Origin: Pararhodospirillum photometricum DSM 122
GTDB lineage: Bacteria; Pseudomonadota; Alphaproteobacteria; Rhodospirillales; Rhodospirillaceae
Reading direction: 5' to 3'
Length of the DNA stretch: 19,479 nucleotides
Assembly: GCF_000284415.1 (NCBI RefSeq)
Contig: NC_017059.1
Coordinates: forward strand, 2,976,558-2,996,036
Shown here: in pieces, positions 1 to 6,816 of the stretch
How the letters are laid out: each line of letters opens with the position of its first letter
Position numbering within the stretch: the first letter of the stretch is position 1
Notes under the pieces: generated by a model
Seen by the model: only the letters and a program-made list of their open reading frames with translations
Databases searched by the model: none
What the model was told of the DNA's origin: nothing
Translations under genes and position numbers: made by a program

Positions 1-357
1 TTCGTATTGGGCTAGGGCTCCGAAGATATGGAACAGAAGCTCCCCATGCGGGGTGTTCGTGTCCATGCCCTCCGTCAACGACCGGAACGCGACGCCGCCG
101 TCGCGCAAACCGGTCATGATGTCGAGCAGGTGGGCCAATGAGCGGCCGAGGCGGTCGAGCTTCCACACCACCAGCGTGTCTCTAGGTTTCAGGAAACCCA
201 GGCAGGCTTTGAGGCCGGGGCGGTCGTCGCGCGCGCCCGACGCCTTGTCCTCGAACAGGTGGCGGGCATCGACGCCAGCGGCAATCAGAGCATCACGCTG
301 CAAGGCCGTGCTCTGCCGATCGCTGTCGGATGAAACGCGTGTGTAGCCGACCAGCAT
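1..357 (-). CDS. Serine recombinase (resolvase/invertase family), 3' end cut by window edge
   Basis: The first 119 residues of a site-specific serine recombinase read leftward from an ATG at 357 and run off the window. The family motif Y-x-R-V-S is at residues 5-9, with S9 as the expected nucleophile that attacks DNA. The conserved arginine motif LDRLGRS is at 68-73, and the helix motif GELLFHIFGALAQYE closes the visible part. This is the catalytic domain; the C-terminal helix-turn-helix lies outside. Such enzymes resolve transposon cointegrates or invert or excise DNA. It faces away from the adjacent IS256 remnant and has no obvious core neighbour, so it probably belongs to a transposon, phage or plasmid. 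The visible part shows no frameshift. The family call is firm; which element it served cannot be told. Confidence 0.9.
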   Translation of the reverse strand, partial: MLVGYTRVSSDSDRQSTALQRDALIAAGVDARHLFEDKASGARDDRPGLKACLGFLKPRDTLVVWKLDRLGRSLAHLLDIMTGLRDGGVAFRSLTEGMDTNTPHGELLFHIFGALAQYE

Positions 358-472
358 ATACGGAAAACCCCTCTGCAGCGATTTCCGTGTAGCCTATCAT
401 TCCGACGGGGTTTCTCATACAGGAAAGGGGGCCTGAAAACCAATCCGCGGCAAGGCGGGTGAACCTGTCGGA

Positions 473-1012
473 AAACAGGTGGTTTCCGACGGCCACGAGG
501 GCCTGAAGGCGGCGATCGCCAAGGTGCTGAACGCCACTTGGCAACGCTGCCGCGTCCACTTCATGCGAAATGTCCTGGCCCATGCCGGCAAACAAGGCCG
601 CCGCGTCGTCTCGGCCTTCATCGGCACCGCTTTCGCCCAGGAAACCAACACCGCTGCCCATGCCCAATGGCGCCAGGTTGCTGATCACCTTCGCCCCAGG
701 GCGCGCAAACTGGCCGACCTCATGGATAACGCGGAAATGGATGTCTTGGCTTACATGGACTTCCCGCAAGCTCATCGCGCCAAGCTGCACTCAACAAATC
801 CGATCGAACGTCTCAACGGTGAAATCAAGCGCCGGACCGACGTTATCGGCATTTTCCCCAACGAAGACGCCATCGTTCGTCTGATCGGCGCCATTCTCCT
901 CGAACAGAACGACGAATGGGCCGTCTAGCGCGCCCGCTATATGACCCTAGAATCCGTCGCCCCCTTGGGCGATGATCCCATCTCAAGCCTGCCGCTCGTC
1001 GCGGCCGGCTGA
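473..1012 (+). pseudogene. IS256-family transposase remnant, copy 1
   Basis: This is the C-terminal part of a mutator-type (IS256) transposase. The second catalytic Asp is in VVSDGHEGLKAAI near 480-520 and the catalytic Glu is in [14 protein letters not shown] near 795-840. IS256 transposases are usually about 400 residues; only the last 180 or so remain and the N-terminal half is missing. The frame is open from 437, after a TGA at 434-436, but family similarity starts only near 473. An in-frame TAG at 926-928 sits where the second copy (from 1292) has CAG for Gln (WAV-Q-RARY). After it the frame continues through [16 protein letters not shown] to a TGA at 1010-1012, which is probably the native stop. 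It is truncated and interrupted, hence inactive. Confidence 0.88.
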
Positions 1013-1059
1013 TCACTCCGGCCAAACCAGCCGGAGATCAAACAGTGATCGCGCTGTTA

Positions 1060-1081
1060 CACCACGTCCGGGGACACGATC
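1060..1081 (+). repeat. IS256-type right terminus, copy 1
   Basis: A 22-bp end, CACCACGTCC followed by GGGGACACGATC. Homology between the two IS256 remnants ends here. A reverse-complement copy with one mismatch lies at 3788-3809 and a direct copy with two mismatches at 1691-1712. I infer that it is the element's terminal inverted repeat. Confidence 0.6.
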
Positions 1082-1290
1082 AGACTTCCGCCAGGGCCAA
1101 AAGACGACGGGTCTGGTCCGCACAACGGGATGTGCGGGCCAAGGCGCGCAGGTCCTGCGCCGTGAAGTCCTCCTGAAGCCGAACCGCAGCCGCCATGGCA
1201 AACCTCCCTCCGTTTGACATGGTCAATCAGATCAGCGCTTTCTTGGGAAGCCCCTTCGTGAGTCTCCTTTAGCAGGATATGGTATAATAC
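1082..1290 (-). pseudogene. IS630-family element, 5' end and first 38 codons of transposase
   Basis: Reading leftward, an AGGAGACTCACGAAGG leader and the site ACGGAGGGAGG precede an ATG at 1196. The peptide begins MAAAVRLQEDFTAQDLRAL and continues ARTSRCADQTRRLLALAEV to a stop near 1081. This matches the helix-turn-helix N-terminus typical of one group of IS630 transposases. Everything downstream is missing and replaced by the IS256 terminus. The leader is clearly related to 4422-4515 upstream of the second IS630 remnant, so two copies of related elements left debris here. Non-functional. Confidence 0.75.
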
Positions 1291-1291
1291 C

Positions 1292-1643
1292 CCTGCCCAA
1301 TGGCGCCAGGTTGCTGATCAACTTCGCCCCAGGGCGCGCAAACTGGCCGACCTCATGGATGACGCGGAAATGGATGCCTTGGCTTACATGGACTTCCCAC
1401 AAGCCCATCGCGCCAAGCTGCACTCGACAAATCCGATCGAACGTCTCAACGGTGAAATCAAGCGTCTGACCGACGTCGTCGGCATTTTCCCCAACGAGGA
1501 CGCCATCGTTCGTCTGATCGGCGCTATTCTCCTCGAACAGAATGACAAATGGGCCGTCCAGCGCGCCCGGTATATGCCTCTGGAATCCGTCGCCCCCTTG
1601 GGCGATGATCCGCTCTCAAGCCTGCCGCCCGTCGCGGCGCTGA
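1292..1643 (+). pseudogene. IS256-family transposase remnant, copy 2
   Basis: The last 117 or so residues of the same IS256 transposase as copy 1, starting [17 protein letters not shown], with the catalytic Glu in [13 protein letters not shown] near 1432-1467. It keeps the Gln codon that is a stop in copy 1. A 2-bp deletion near 1643 relative to copy 1 removes the native stop, so the frame runs on to 1804 through non-family sequence that should not be taken as transposase. It lacks both catalytic aspartates and cannot be active. Confidence 0.85.
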
Positions 1644-1690
1644 TCACTCGAGCCATCCCTGCCGGAGATCAAACAGTGATTGCGGTGTTA

Positions 1691-1712
1691 CACCACGTCC
1701 GGGGACGCGCTC
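1691..1712 (+). repeat. IS256-type right terminus, copy 2
   Basis: CACCACGTCC followed by GGGGACGCGCTC, differing at two positions from the terminus at 1060-1081. The sequence becomes distinctly AT-rich immediately afterwards (AAAATTTTGCATGAG), consistent with the element boundary. The 165 bp from here to the next start codon hold no recognisable gene. Confidence 0.55.
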
Positions 1713-1877
1713 TAAAATTTTGCATGAGTGCGCTCTATTTTTTCGATTCATCAAGATATTTTTCATTCGGAATGATTTCGGGAGAACGGCTTGCAAAGAT
1801 GTGATCGATTTCGGATGATATGAGGGGATTGTCTTTTTCAACTGTCCTTTACTTGGAAAGCAACCGCTTATCGAAAG

Positions 1878-3764
1878 ATGTCTTCTTTTTCAAAAAAATC
1901 GTGTGATGGCGAACCTGTTTTTGCTGAGGGTTTTTTTGCCCTAGGGAATGGCTTTGCCATGGAGGGACGCCGACTTGAGGCGCGCGATGCGTATCGTCGG
2001 GCTCTCGATCTATACCCGGAGTTCGCTGCCGCATCATGCAATCTGGGTCGTATCTTACGCGATCTTGGCGATCCGGCTAGCGCTGTCGATGCCTGTCGCC
2101 ATGCACTTGCTTTGCGCCCTGACCTTTCGGAAGCTGCCCAGACCCTGGGAGCAGCCTTACTTGATCTGGGACAATACAACGAGGCCATAACAGTTTTTCA
2201 AAGTGCTCTTGTTAATAATCCAGAAAATTTAGATCTCTTATGTAATTTGGCAACGGCTTTGTTGCGAGCCGATCGGATAGAAGAGGCTCAGGAAAATTAC
2301 AATAAAATTCTTAATAATAACCCAAATGAATATTTATCTTGGTTTAACCTAGGAACTCTATACCAGAGGCAGAACAAATTAGATAATGCTGAGAGTGCTT
2401 ATCTTCAGTCAATACATCATTTTCCTGAATTTTATCTGGCGATTTATAATTTAGCAACTATTTATCAAGGGCAAGGGCGTATTGATGAAGCCATATCTCT
2501 CTATCGTAATTTAACGGAAACTGCCCCGCATATGGCTGATGCTCATTACAATTTGGGCATTCTGTATCATGATCGCGGCCATCTCGACGAAGCGGCAGAT
2601 GCCTATAAAGCGGCAGCTCGCTGCCATCCAGCCCATATTGATGCTCTGACAAACTTTGGGACTGTTTTGCAGACGCAGCGCCGCCATGAAGAAGCGGTTG
2701 CGGTCTATCGCGAAGCTTTGTCCCAAGCGCCGGAAGCGATGGAGGTTAGGGTCAATCTAGGGGCAGCGCTCACTGACCTAGGACAGTTTGAAGAGGCTTC
2801 CCAGGTCCTTGGCGAAGCCACCAGAAGAGCTCCAGTCCCCGAAGCCTACTGGAACCTAGCTCTGCTTCAGCTCTCCAAGGGGGATTTTTTGTCTGGATGG
2901 GAGGGGTATGAGTGGCGCTGGAAAACTAAAGACTATGAAGGAGACCGGCGTACTGTAAACCAGCCACAATGGAGCGGTGAAGCAGGAGGCGGGCGTACAA
3001 TTTTATTATATGCCGAACAAGGATTGGGAGATACGATTCAGTTTTGTCGTTATATACCTTATGTTATTAAGCGAGGCTGGCAGATTATTCTCGAAGTCCA
3101 AAGTCCTTTATTTGAATTAATGAAAAGCTTTGCTAATGTGACCGTTATTCGCCAGGGCGAAAACGAGCCTTCCTACGATATGCATTGCTCTCTTATGAGT
3201 CTCCCACGCGCTTTTAAAACAACTATAGAAACAATTCCTTCTCAGGTGCCATATCTCCGTGCCCCCTCTGATCGGGTTTCCCAAGCCCGGGCCCGTTTAG
3301 GTGAGGGGGTCAAGGTGGGTATGGTGTGGGCAGGAAATCCGGCGCACCGCAATGATCGTGAACGCTCCATTCTTTTGGAGAACCTCTTTTCACTTCTAAA
3401 TGTTCCAAAAATAAAATTTTTCAGCCTTCAAAAGGAAATAAGACCTATAGATAAAGATGCATTCGCTCATCTCCCCATCATTGATCTAAGTCCTTATCTT
3501 AAAAATTTTTCTGAAACAGCTGCATTTATTGAATCTCTTGACTTAATTATTAGCGTTGACACGTCAGTAGCTCACTTGGCAGGGGCTTTAGGACGCCCAA
3601 CGTGGGTGCTTTTGCCCTCAGTTCCTGATTGGCGTTGGCTTCTGGAACGAGAGGATAGTCCTTGGTATCCGACAATGCGTCTATTCCGCCAGAAAAACCG
3701 GGAGAACTGGGGTGATGTGGTTGCTCGCTTAGTTTCAGAACTTTCCTTTTTTAGGGTCTGTTAA
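1878..3764 (+). CDS. TPR-repeat protein with C-terminal GT9/GT41-like glycosyltransferase domain
   Basis: A 628-residue protein. Residues 16-345 hold nine to ten tandem 34-residue tetratricopeptide repeats of pattern W/NLG...G...EA...Y..AL...P. Residues 345-620 form the glycosyltransferase-like domain common behind TPRs in alphaproteobacteria, with EQGLGDTIQF (380-389), VGMVWAGNPAHRNDRERS (about 478-495) and SVDTSVAHLAGALG..TWVLLP near 557. Such proteins are linked to glycosylation of flagellin or other surface molecules; the substrate here is unknown. There is no signal peptide, so it is probably cytoplasmic. The ATG at 1878 follows a weak GAAAG; the frame is open from 1824 with no better start seen. 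Composition is mosaic: GC-rich to about 2170, AT-rich with AAT/ATT/TTA codons to about 2530, mixed, then AT-rich again. The gene stands alone between insertion-sequence debris and was probably acquired horizontally. Confidence 0.88.
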   Translation: MSSFSKKSCDGEPVFAEGFFALGNGFAMEGRRLEARDAYRRALDLYPEFAAASCNLGRILRDLGDPASAVDACRHALALRPDLSEAAQTLGAALLDLGQYNEAITVFQSALVNNPENLDLLCNLATALLRADRIEEAQENYNKILNNNPNEYLSWFNLGTLYQRQNKLDNAESAYLQSIHHFPEFYLAIYNLATIYQGQGRIDEAISLYRNLTETAPHMADAHYNLGILYHDRGHLDEAADAYKAAARCHPAHIDALTNFGTVLQTQRRHEEAVAVYREALSQAPEAMEVRVNLGAALTDLGQFEEASQVLGEATRRAPVPEAYWNLALLQLSKGDFLSGWEGYEWRWKTKDYEGDRRTVNQPQWSGEAGGGRTILLYAEQGLGDTIQFCRYIPYVIKRGWQIILEVQSPLFELMKSFANVTVIRQGENEPSYDMHCSLMSLPRAFKTTIETIPSQVPYLRAPSDRVSQARARLGEGVKVGMVWAGNPAHRNDRERSILLENLFSLLNVPKIKFFSLQKEIRPIDKDAFAHLPIIDLSPYLKNFSETAAFIESLDLIISVDTSVAHLAGALGRPTWVLLPSVPDWRWLLEREDSPWYPTMRLFRQKNRENWGDVVARLVSELSFFRVC

Positions 3765-3787
3765 AGTTCAGGATTTGAACCATCTTG

Positions 3788-3809
3788 GATCGTGTCCCAG
3801 GACGTGGTG
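3788..3809 (-). repeat. Inverted copy of the IS256-type terminus
   Basis: GATCGTGTCCC followed by AGGACGTGGTG is the reverse complement of the 1060-1081 terminus with one mismatch in 22. It begins 24 bp after the stop of the TPR-glycosyltransferase gene, so that gene lies between two inverted IS256-type ends (1691-1712 and here). No IS256 coding sequence follows; an unrelated element end starts at 3812. Confidence 0.6.
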
Positions 3810-3811
3810 CA

Positions 3812-3822
3812 ATACCAAATCT
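3812..3822 (+). repeat. Candidate element end ATACCAAATCT, left copy
   Basis: ATACCAAATCT occurs here on the plus strand and in inverted orientation at 6061-6071. The inner sequence at this copy continues TATTGGCTCC, next to the stop of the chimeric transposase remnant. It directly abuts the IS256-type terminus at 3788-3809, as expected for insertion at a TA dinucleotide, the IS630 target. Identification as a terminus is inferred. Confidence 0.4.
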
Positions 3823-3840
3823 TATTGGCTCCTCGACGTT

Positions 3841-4421
3841 TCAAGTGGATTTGATGATGCCGCCGAGGGGTGCGGCGATGAGGTAGATCATGGTGGTGAA
3901 GGTGTGGATATTGCGGTAGCCGCGCGCCCTTACGCGTGCTGCCTGGAAGATGCCGTTGAGGGCCTCCATGCGGCGGTGGGTGATCTTGTTTTTCTGCCCG
4001 ATGCGGGCTTTGTCCTGCCACCAGATCTCTATGGGCTTGCCTGCCGCTTCATGGGCCGCGATCTTGTCCAGGCGGGCGGGGAAGTTTTTTTGAATGTCTC
4101 CGGTGCCTCGGCGTCCTGGGCATGATGGCGAGGGCGTGCTGATAACTTGCGGAATCCCATGGCACGCAGCTCCCGGCTGAGCGTCTGTTTGCTGATCGAC
4201 ACGCGGAATTCCTCACACAGTCCTTGCGCCAAATCGACCAACCGCCAGCGGACGATGCCATGGATGGCCGGGACTGGACCTGCTTCCACCCTCTCGGCCA
4301 AGGCTTGGCGTTGGGCTTCGTTGAGGATGGAGGGATTGCAAGGGGCCTTGGTCATTGATGGCCCAACCCAGTCCCGCAAAGTCTGCAATCCCATGGCTTC
4401 GAGCCGAGTTGCAACCGCCAT
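3841..4421 (-). pseudogene. Chimeric transposase remnant: IS630 N-part fused in frame to ISL3-like C-terminus
   Basis: The ATG at 4421 has a strong site (ACGGAGGAAG). The start MAVATRLEAMGLQTLRDWV looks like an IS630 N-terminus with about 50 residues deleted. It continues with the IS630 segment IHGIVRWRLVDLAQ and VSISKQTLSRELRAMGFRKL up to ETFKK near 4088. There a run of seven A (4086-4092), where eight would keep the frame, shifts reading; the native frame then continues HEAAGKPIEIWWQDKARIGQ. At about 3985, after KNKIT, it switches without a frame break to MEALNGIFQAARVRARGYRN and then HTFTTMIYLIAAPLGGIIKST, stop 3841-3843. That is an ISL3-type C-terminus. The later IS630 catalytic residues are absent, so no active product is expected. 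The leader at 4422-4515 matches the other IS630 remnant at 1197-1290. Confidence 0.78.
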
Positions 4422-4517
4422 AGCAAATCTTCCTCCGTTTGCCAAGTGAATCAGATTAGCGCCCTTTCAGGAAACCCTCTGTGAGTTTCCCTTACAAAAA
4501 CGTGGTGTAAATTCTAC

Positions 4518-4546
4518 TTGACAGAAAAATATATCTAATATATTCT
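4518..4546 (+). promoter_or_regulatory. Candidate sigma-70 promoter upstream of the DegT remnant
   Basis: A consensus -35 TTGACA (4518-4523), a 17-bp spacer and a -10 TATTCT (4541-4546) precede the GTG at 4588. It lies just beyond the IS630 leader end, in very AT-rich DNA. It may be the native promoter of the broken aminotransferase gene. Call based on sequence only. Confidence 0.5.
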
Positions 4547-4587
4547 AGTTTATCATGTCAAAAATTAATTGCCAACAGGAGTTATCT

Positions 4588-4878
4588 GTGCAGCAAAATA
4601 ATATTCAGCTTTTTGTCCCAGTTTTCGGGTTCAAGATGCCTTGATGAAATCCAAGTTGCTTTGAAAAGCTGGACAGGTCTTGGATTTAAGACTGTAGAAT
4701 TTGAAGAAGCTTGGAATAAGTATACCGGTCACAACCATTCTCATTTCCTGTCATCTGCCACAGCAGGGCTTCATCTATCTAATAAAAATTTTCAAAGAAG
4801 TTTATGGGTAGGAAGATGGGATGAAGTTATCTCTACTCCATTACATTTGTTCAACCAATCATGCTATTCGCTATGAGC
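4588..4878 (+). pseudogene. DegT/DnrJ/EryC1/StrS sugar aminotransferase, 5' fragment with frameshifts
   Basis: An AACAGGAG site precedes a GTG at 4588 giving QQNNIQLFVPVF; this frame stops at 4639. From about 4628 a second frame reads RCLDEIQVALKSWTGLGFKT, VEFEEAWNKYTG and HFLSSATAGLHL, then DEVISTP near 4822, and finally a third frame NHAIRYEHG at 4855-4878. These are the opening motifs of PLP-dependent sugar aminotransferases (perosamine or bacillosamine type) that act in O-antigen or protein-glycan synthesis. The family is about 370-400 residues; only the first quarter remains, and the catalytic lysine region is gone. It is broken by at least two frameshifts and ends abruptly against the IS630 element. 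GC content is low, like the TPR-glycosyltransferase gene, so both may come from one lost glycosylation cluster. Confidence 0.8.
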
Positions 4879-4985
4879 ACGGGGTTGGTCGTTTAGCGAT
4901 GAGGGAAGAGAGAATTTTCCGCTGAAAGGCGGAAAGAGGGCGATAACGGGTTGCCAAGCGGTCGTCGCTGGATTCGCATACGAGC

Positions 4986-6047
4986 ATGATCAAAAAGGGC
5001 TTCTTGAGCGCGGAAGAACGACAAGGGTTGCTGGTTCAGGTTCGGCGTCCGTCTGGGGTGCACGGGCCGGCACGGCGTGCCCATGTGATTTTGTTGCTCG
5101 ACGACGGCCTGTCTGTGCCGGAAGTGGCGCGGCTCATGTATTTGGATGATGACACGGTCTACCAATGGCATCGGCGTTGGATCGACGGGGGACCGGCGCG
5201 GTTGTCCGAGTTTGGCTGGAAGGGGTCGTCGCCTCGACTGTCCTTGGAAGACGAGGTGGCGCTGGTCGATGTGCTGAAGAGCCGGCTGTTCACGACCACG
5301 GTGGAGGTGACCGCCCTAGTCGAGGAGCGGTTTGCCGTGCGTTACAGCCGATCTGGGATGATCAAGCTGCTCCACCGGCTGGGCTTTGAATATCGCAAGC
5401 CCAAGGCTTTGCCGCGGCTGCCCCCGGTCGAGACGCAAGAGGCGTTCGTGGCGGCTTACGAGAGCATGCTCAACGGGTTGGACGCCAAGGACCAAGTGGT
5501 GTTCGGCGATGCCGTCCATCCCGAACACCAGACCCGTCCGGCGTCTGGCTGAATCTTGAAGGGCGATCGGGTGGCGGTGTCCCGCACCACCGGCCGGCAA
5601 AGGCTCAACCTGCACGGGGCACTCAATCTGGAGACCGGCGCCTGCCACATGGTTGAAGCCGAGGTGGTGAACGCCGAAACCACCATCGCGCTGTTGTCCC
5701 GCTTGCTAACCGCCTATCCGGAGGCCGGGACGATCCACGTCATTCTTGATAACGCCCGATACCATCACGCGAAAATCGTCGGGGAACGGCTGAAAACCGA
5801 CGGACGAAGGCTCAATCTGATCTTTCTGCCGCCGTATGCTCCCAACCTTAACGCCATCGAACGGCTGTGGGCGGTCTTGCACCAAACCGTGACCCATAAC
5901 AAATTCTACCAATCTTTCAACGACTTCATCAAAGCCATCCGAACCTTCGTCCGGGATACCCTGCCGACTCAATGGGACCGGATCAGGGACGTCGTCTCCG
6001 ATACGTTCCATATTATCAACAGGGACGATTTCCGGGTTTTGGCGTAG
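4986..6047 (+). pseudogene. IS630-family transposase with one in-frame TGA
   Basis: A continuous frame of 354 codons starts at ATG 4986 and ends TAG at 6045-6047, interrupted only by TGA at 5550-5552. The N-terminal helix-turn-helix includes HVILLLDDGLSVPEVARL. The DDE catalytic motifs are FGDAVHPEHQ near 5505, VILDNARYHH near 5740 and NAIERLWAVLHQ near 5850. The TGA lies in HQTRPASG-stop-ILKGDRVAV, where related transposases generally carry Trp, so a TGG to TGA change is the simple reading. Length is normal for the family. Without readthrough the product loses two of three catalytic acids. The 107 bp between the DegT fragment and the ATG hold the element's left flank. It is a different IS630 subgroup from the 1082-1290 and 3841-4421 remnants. 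Confidence 0.88.
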
Positions 6048-6060
6048 ATGGGGTATAGTG

Positions 6061-6071
6061 AGATTTGGTAT
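6061..6071 (-). repeat. Candidate element end ATACCAAATCT, right copy
   Basis: AGATTTGGTAT on the plus strand, the inverse of 3812-3822. It lies 13 bp after the IS630 transposase stop and abuts the broken end of an IS5-family fragment (…LVRDRL), as expected if the IS630 element had inserted at a TA inside that gene. A matching left end was not found next to 4880; the nearest inverted match is at 3812. Confidence 0.4.
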
Positions 6072-6220
6072 CAGCCGGTCGCGCACCAAGTATGCCGTCC
6101 AACCCAGCGCCAGACCGTGCAGCGACTGCAACACCAGCATTTTGAATTTCAAAACCACGTCGAAGCCGGGCCGACCGCCCTTTGAGGGGGCGCTCCGTCG
6201 CCGGACCGCACGCTCCAGGA
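6072..6220 (-). pseudogene. IS5-family transposase N-terminal fragment, interrupted by the IS630 element
   Basis: Reading leftward, the peptide SKGGRPGFDVVLKFKMLVLQ, then SLHGLALGWTAYLVRDRL, matches the early part of IS5-family transposases. The same block appears as GGRPPHDAVLMFKILVLQAL in the neighbouring copy at 6540-6600. It ends at the candidate IS630 terminus (6061-6071), so the rest of the gene was displaced or deleted. About 50 codons remain and there is no start with a convincing ribosome site. Sequence 6221-6387, between this fragment and the next IS5 start, holds no gene I recognise and is probably IS5 end and leader DNA. Confidence 0.72.
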
Positions 6221-6387
6221 TCGTAACTGCTCACGGGGCTGGTCGGAGACTGTTGCGGTCGGGGTGGAAATGTGAGTCACTCCAGGGATGGAAGAGACAC
6301 CACGTTATCGCCTGGACACCTCGAAAAACCCTGGCTCTGAGCGGTGTCTGCTGATTCAATAAGCCCCAGGCCGTGTTGGAGGGAACG

Positions 6388-6816
6388 ATGGGTCGGCAGC
6401 CTGGGTTCTTCGATCTTGAAGAGCGGTATGCGGAGTTGTCGAAGGCGGGCGACCCGCTGGAGAAGCTGCTGAGGGTGGTGAGCTTCGAGGCGTTCCGCTA
6501 CCGGCTGGACAAGGCGTTGAACCGCAGCGACCGAGCCCGGGGCGGCCGTCCGCCCCATGACGCGGTTTTGATGTTTAAGATCCTGGTGCTTCAGGCGCTG
6601 TACAACCTGTCCGACGATCAGGCGGAGTTCATGATCAACGACCGCCTGACGTTCAAACGCTTTCTCGGCCTAGGGCTGGCGGACAAGGCGCCGGACGCCA
6701 AGACGATCTGGCTGTTCCGCGAGACGCTGACCGAGGCCAACGCGATCGAGAAGCTGTTCGCGGTGTTCGACGCCAAGCTGAAGGAAGTGGCTTTGCCGGG
6801 TAAGGAGGCATCATGA
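6388..6816 (+). pseudogene. IS5-family transposase, N-terminal part only
   Basis: The ATG at 6388 follows a strong site (GGAGGG, 6378-6383). The product starts MGRQPGFFDLEERYAELSK and contains SFEAFRYRLDKAL, GGRPPHDAVLMFKILVLQAL and NDRLTFKRFLGL, all from the N-terminal domain of IS5-family transposases. It stops after 142 residues, just past IEKLFAVFDAKL, where the family normally continues into the DDE core (VDATIV...). The last codons (about 6785-6816) appear to belong to the adjoining prophage sequence, and the TGA overlaps the next ATG as ATGA. A truncated, inactive transposase; it faces away from the IS5 fragment at 6072-6220. Confidence 0.82.

Larger units (their letters stand above)
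661..1712 (+). repeat. Direct repeat of the IS256 3' part (661-1081 and 1294-1712)
   Basis: Two stretches of about 420 bp, in the same orientation and 633 bp apart, are highly similar. Both begin at TGCCCAATGGCGCCAGG and end at the element terminus CACCACGTCC-GGGGAC. Differences include the CAG/TAG change, scattered substitutions and a 2-bp deletion near 1643. The 1082-1290 stretch between them derives from an IS630 element. The left breakpoint of the second copy falls within a few bases of the IS630 end, which suggests nested insertion followed by rearrangement. Confidence 0.85.

Noticed and set aside
380..400. TAGGCTACACGGAAAT on the minus strand resembling the recombinase start (IGYTE versus VGYTR)
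   Set aside because: The similarity covers only a few codons and then ends; it may be chance.
364..414. AAACCCC/GGGGTTT inverted repeat upstream of the recombinase, possible res site
   Set aside because: Only 7-bp arms about 37 bp apart. It lacks the three-subsite layout of res and cannot be supported.
293..790. Minus-strand open frame spanning the recombinase start and the IS256 remnant
   Set aside because: It is antisense to IS256 and joins unrelated sequence. The real recombinase is in another frame from 357.
3754..3766. GGGTCTGTTAAAG at the end of the TPR-glycosyltransferase gene as an IS end
   Set aside because: It resembles some IS termini, but no matching inverted copy was found, so the gene's 3' end is taken as native.
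5550..5552. Selenocysteine or programmed readthrough at the IS630 TGA
   Set aside because: There is no reason for Sec in a transposase, no SECIS-like hairpin was noted, and Trp to TGA is one substitution.
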